Both the position numbers and the translations under genes were made by a program. This document shows positions 63,101-64,000 of a stretch of DNA of 64,000 bases, piece by piece. Source of the DNA: Xanthobacter oligotrophicus. GTDB lineage: Bacteria; Pseudomonadota; Alphaproteobacteria; Rhizobiales; Xanthobacteraceae. The notes beneath the pieces were generated by a model. That model made no database searches, was not told where the DNA came from, and saw only the letters and a program-made list of their open reading frames with translations. The DNA lies in the NCBI RefSeq assembly GCF_008364685.1, contig NZ_VTTL01000006.1, positions 186,001 to 250,000 of the forward strand, read 5' to 3'. Every line of letters begins with the position of its first letter. Positions within the stretch are counted from its first letter, which is position 1.

Positions 63101-63196
63101 GTCGTCAAGCCGTTGGAATATTTCCGCTGGACTGTCGACAGCGCCTTCTCCGATGGCCAGCGGATCATGTCCGCCTTCTCAAAGGGCAGGGTGTGA
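60137..63196 (+). CDS. N6-adenine DNA methyltransferase (large, Type IIG/Eco57I-like)
   Basis: A 1,019-residue protein. The N-terminal region (about 1-330) is of uncertain fold. The gamma-class methyltransferase core has S-G-A-F-Y-T-P-P (about 340), motif I D-P-A-A-G-S-G-V-F (about 370) and motif IV N-P-P-W (about 488), followed by a target-recognition region (about 640-900) and a helical end. Separate nuclease motifs were not obvious in the N-terminus; the coupled next gene encodes a PD-(D/E)XK protein that may be the restriction partner. It could alternatively belong to a BREX- or DISARM-like system, but no other genes of those systems are present. Confidence 0.85.
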   Translation: MVSARDSRLNLALILLRKLGYDESAGWVPADRFDALNVHRFALQQAREEMGVIGAFCLTRQGQETRTIITPLVFVAVADDETAAQEIHRRVWSQGLTPFLLIACPGKAAVCSGFSFTHRDWPNSVDWFGADAIAALPPSPYGLVAFVAPSGALWDLRAPRLRTSLFWRDHSIDVAGRVDQRLIDSLEALSDILIRGRNLCSPLSAAAANGLIGRFLYIYFLADRGIISQAWLDGRGHSEITLAEQHREWPCPATWAMFDDLDSIFNGSIFPLAAEERAEINASHINLVRLVMKHDAEPLRSGAVQLSFLDFYLGALRTETLSAVYEQFLENLRAGERRRSGAFYTPPFLVDFMLDRLEEHQPLTDGVSVLDPAAGSGVFLVGAYRRIIERSRSTRTDARLSLTDLRGLLVRNIYGVERNRDACHVAAFSLYLTMLDYVDPRDLTRVAAGEDSEKLFPALIDNNLFPSDFFDDTAARKVLRRADCIVGNPPWQTLAKLESPAARAWQQGHTDDAPIGKEQAAELFVWKALAEHLKPEGFLAFLLPAKSFTNPSSWPFRRELARRHTVLGAANFAHLRYRLFSSARQAVVAVVVQARPPRSRDAAWIYSPLSVGQPMARKEWPWTVVLDRADVQTVRHDGLARNPRGWFEAFMLRPIDRQVHQLLEDGVLLNRVATLQSLGEALNARISRGGNSTETGVDRAHLIDAPNEDLPEDADAHGLLAGLDGEGKSAADTLPAEQWAKVRAPYRNRFGGNVLLIPRNLKSIRVVASPTGYTSSTMALFFDKPADTVTAREKCLLAAIGRFLRSNVALYLVATIGRRWLMDRRNIEPEDLKALYVPIIDLDDARIDGILARSGAELDSYILQCLGLNGDLQRAVREFVAFRIGFQDGEVPLKALQVPEALEMDRYRDVLQHTLDGLMGRKNAFRLEMMTDVGLGVGAVGAHFVKDYTTPTPQGLCLNALAAYARSSANSFTDSLAMAYLVNPVSVTVVKPLEYFRWTVDSAFSDGQRIMSAFSKGRV

Positions 63197-63990
63197 CCCC
63201 GGCACCGTCCGCAGTCCCAGACCTTGCTGCCGTCCTCCTCCGGCACGGATTCTCGCCGGTGGGGGCCGAGCTGTGGGCGCGTTTCGTCGACGAAGTCGCT
63301 GCGGTGCTGGGTCAGGCGGAGCGCGAACTGAAGGTGCCAGCGACATGGGCAGCGTTCACGTCAAAGAGAGGCGCACTGGGCGTCGGCAAGCGTAGCGCCA
63401 AAGCGGGCGCGGTCCGTCCGCCGCTTGAGGACGCCCTGACCGCAGAATTGGGCCATATCGCTCGCCGCCTGCGCGCGAGCCTGGCTCAGGGGCATTTCCT
63501 GCGACTGCACGAGGTTGCGTTCGCCACGGAGCATTTGGTCGAAAGCCGGACCCGAACCGGGCGTTACTCGCGCAAGGTCGACTTTTTCATCTACGCTCAA
63601 ACTGGCGAGGGCGGTCCAGAGTTGGCGATCGAGGCGAAACCTCTACGCACCGCAAGTGACATCGGCAGCCGATATCTCGCCGCCGAAGGCCTGGGCTGCT
63701 TCCTGACCGAGGACTCCCCCTACACCGGCCACTCTCTCGCGGGCATGTTGGCCTATTCGATTGGTCCCGAAGGCCTGTCGCACGCCGCGGCCTTACGCGC
63801 GGCGCTCGGGTCAGGTTCGGCGCCCGCCCTCAACCTCGACGACATCCAGTCAAGGGGAAGTGGCCAGATCCTGCTCTGTAGCCGGCACGCTCGACCGGCG
63901 CTCTCGACCACGCCGATCACCATCGTGCACTTGGAGATGCAGTTCTCACCGGAACCAGACGCTAGCGACGGCGAGGCAGGCCAGTATTAG
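63193..63990 (+). CDS. PD-(D/E)XK nuclease-like protein, partner of the methyltransferase
   Basis: A 265-residue protein. K-V-D-F-F-I-Y (Asp130) and L-A-I-E-A-K-P-L (Glu147, Lys149) form a typical PD-(D/E)XK active site on adjacent strands. The GTG start overlaps the methyltransferase stop by four bases (GTGA), with AAAGGGCAGG upstream, so the two are produced together. Probably the cleavage subunit of a restriction-modification or related system. Family not known by name. Confidence 0.7.
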   Translation: MTPAPSAVPDLAAVLLRHGFSPVGAELWARFVDEVAAVLGQAERELKVPATWAAFTSKRGALGVGKRSAKAGAVRPPLEDALTAELGHIARRLRASLAQGHFLRLHEVAFATEHLVESRTRTGRYSRKVDFFIYAQTGEGGPELAIEAKPLRTASDIGSRYLAAEGLGCFLTEDSPYTGHSLAGMLAYSIGPEGLSHAAALRAALGSGSAPALNLDDIQSRGSGQILLCSRHARPALSTTPITIVHLEMQFSPEPDASDGEAGQY

Positions 63991-64000
63991 GGGCTCTGCT

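Larger units (their letters stand above)
39902..64000. mobile_element. accessory island adjacent to tRNA-Ser (phage remnant/satellite plus defence genes)
   Basis: From the tRNA to the window end, nearly all genes are phage-like, defence-related or unrecognised, with several AT-richer stretches. No integrase and no second copy of the tRNA 3' end (GTTCGAATCCCCCC...) are seen, so the far end lies beyond 64,000 or the element has lost its recombination functions. Boundaries other than the tRNA are inferred. Confidence 0.6.

Noticed and set aside
39902-64000. CRISPR array or complete insertion sequence in the island
   Set aside because: No regularly spaced direct repeats and no transposase gene with terminal inverted repeats were seen; the small serine recombinase alone does not define a transposon.

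Overview
The window is high-GC alphaproteobacterial DNA. Gene content and order (phoR-pstSCAB-phoU-phoB, ahcY, kup, carD, Rrf2, and the dispersed palindromic repeats) fit the Hyphomicrobiales, most likely Xanthobacteraceae (Xanthobacter, Azorhizobium or Ancylobacter type). That placement comes from protein recognition only, without a database search.

Bases 1 to about 39,900 are chromosomal backbone. In order they hold: the end of an alpha/beta hydrolase; an acyl-CoA dehydrogenase/phosphotransferase pair behind a palindromic operator; a flippase-like membrane protein; the potassium importer Kup; ahcY with a probable SahR operator; CarD; a gamma-glutamyltransferase; a nitroreductase; a double cold-shock-domain protein; exonuclease III; and a complete phosphate module. 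In that module phoR is followed by a three-repeat Pho box, then pstS, pstC, pstA, pstB, phoU and phoB, so sensor, transporter, inhibitor and response regulator sit together. After it come two tandem Tat-exported FAD amine oxidases, a polyprenyl synthase, mtgA, a YciB-type septation protein, an Rrf2 regulator, a HlyD/RbbA-type/ABC-2 exporter operon, a DUF72 protein, and an Lrp-type regulator divergent from a pyruvate-dehydrogenase-E1-like enzyme.

A tRNA-Ser(CGA) at 39,812-39,901 marks the start of an accessory island that runs to the end of the window. Its first part (40.1-44.1 kb) is AlpA-type HTH, Cys-rich protein, primase/DUF3987 and small terminase, an arrangement like phage satellites. 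The second part (44.5-52.7 kb) carries small hypotheticals, a frameshifted NPY/NPF-repeat protein, a 1,330-residue probable phage ejection protein with an internal duplication, a second virion-like protein and a CsrA-like small protein. No integrase, portal or capsid gene is visible, so this is a remnant, a satellite, or one end of a larger element.

The third part (52.7-64 kb) is a defence cluster. It holds a RelE/HigB-HigA-type toxin-antitoxin pair with a probably leaderless promoter, and an operon of SIR2 effector, middle protein and Rad50-like ABC ATPase whose layout matches the ABC three-component (ABC-3C) conflict systems. It also holds a serine recombinase with palindromic upstream sites, and a MerR-like regulator coupled to a large N6-adenine methyltransferase and a PD-(D/E)XK nuclease. 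The SIR2 effector looks recently broken by a two-base contraction and an amber stop.

No rRNA, CRISPR array or complete insertion sequence was seen.
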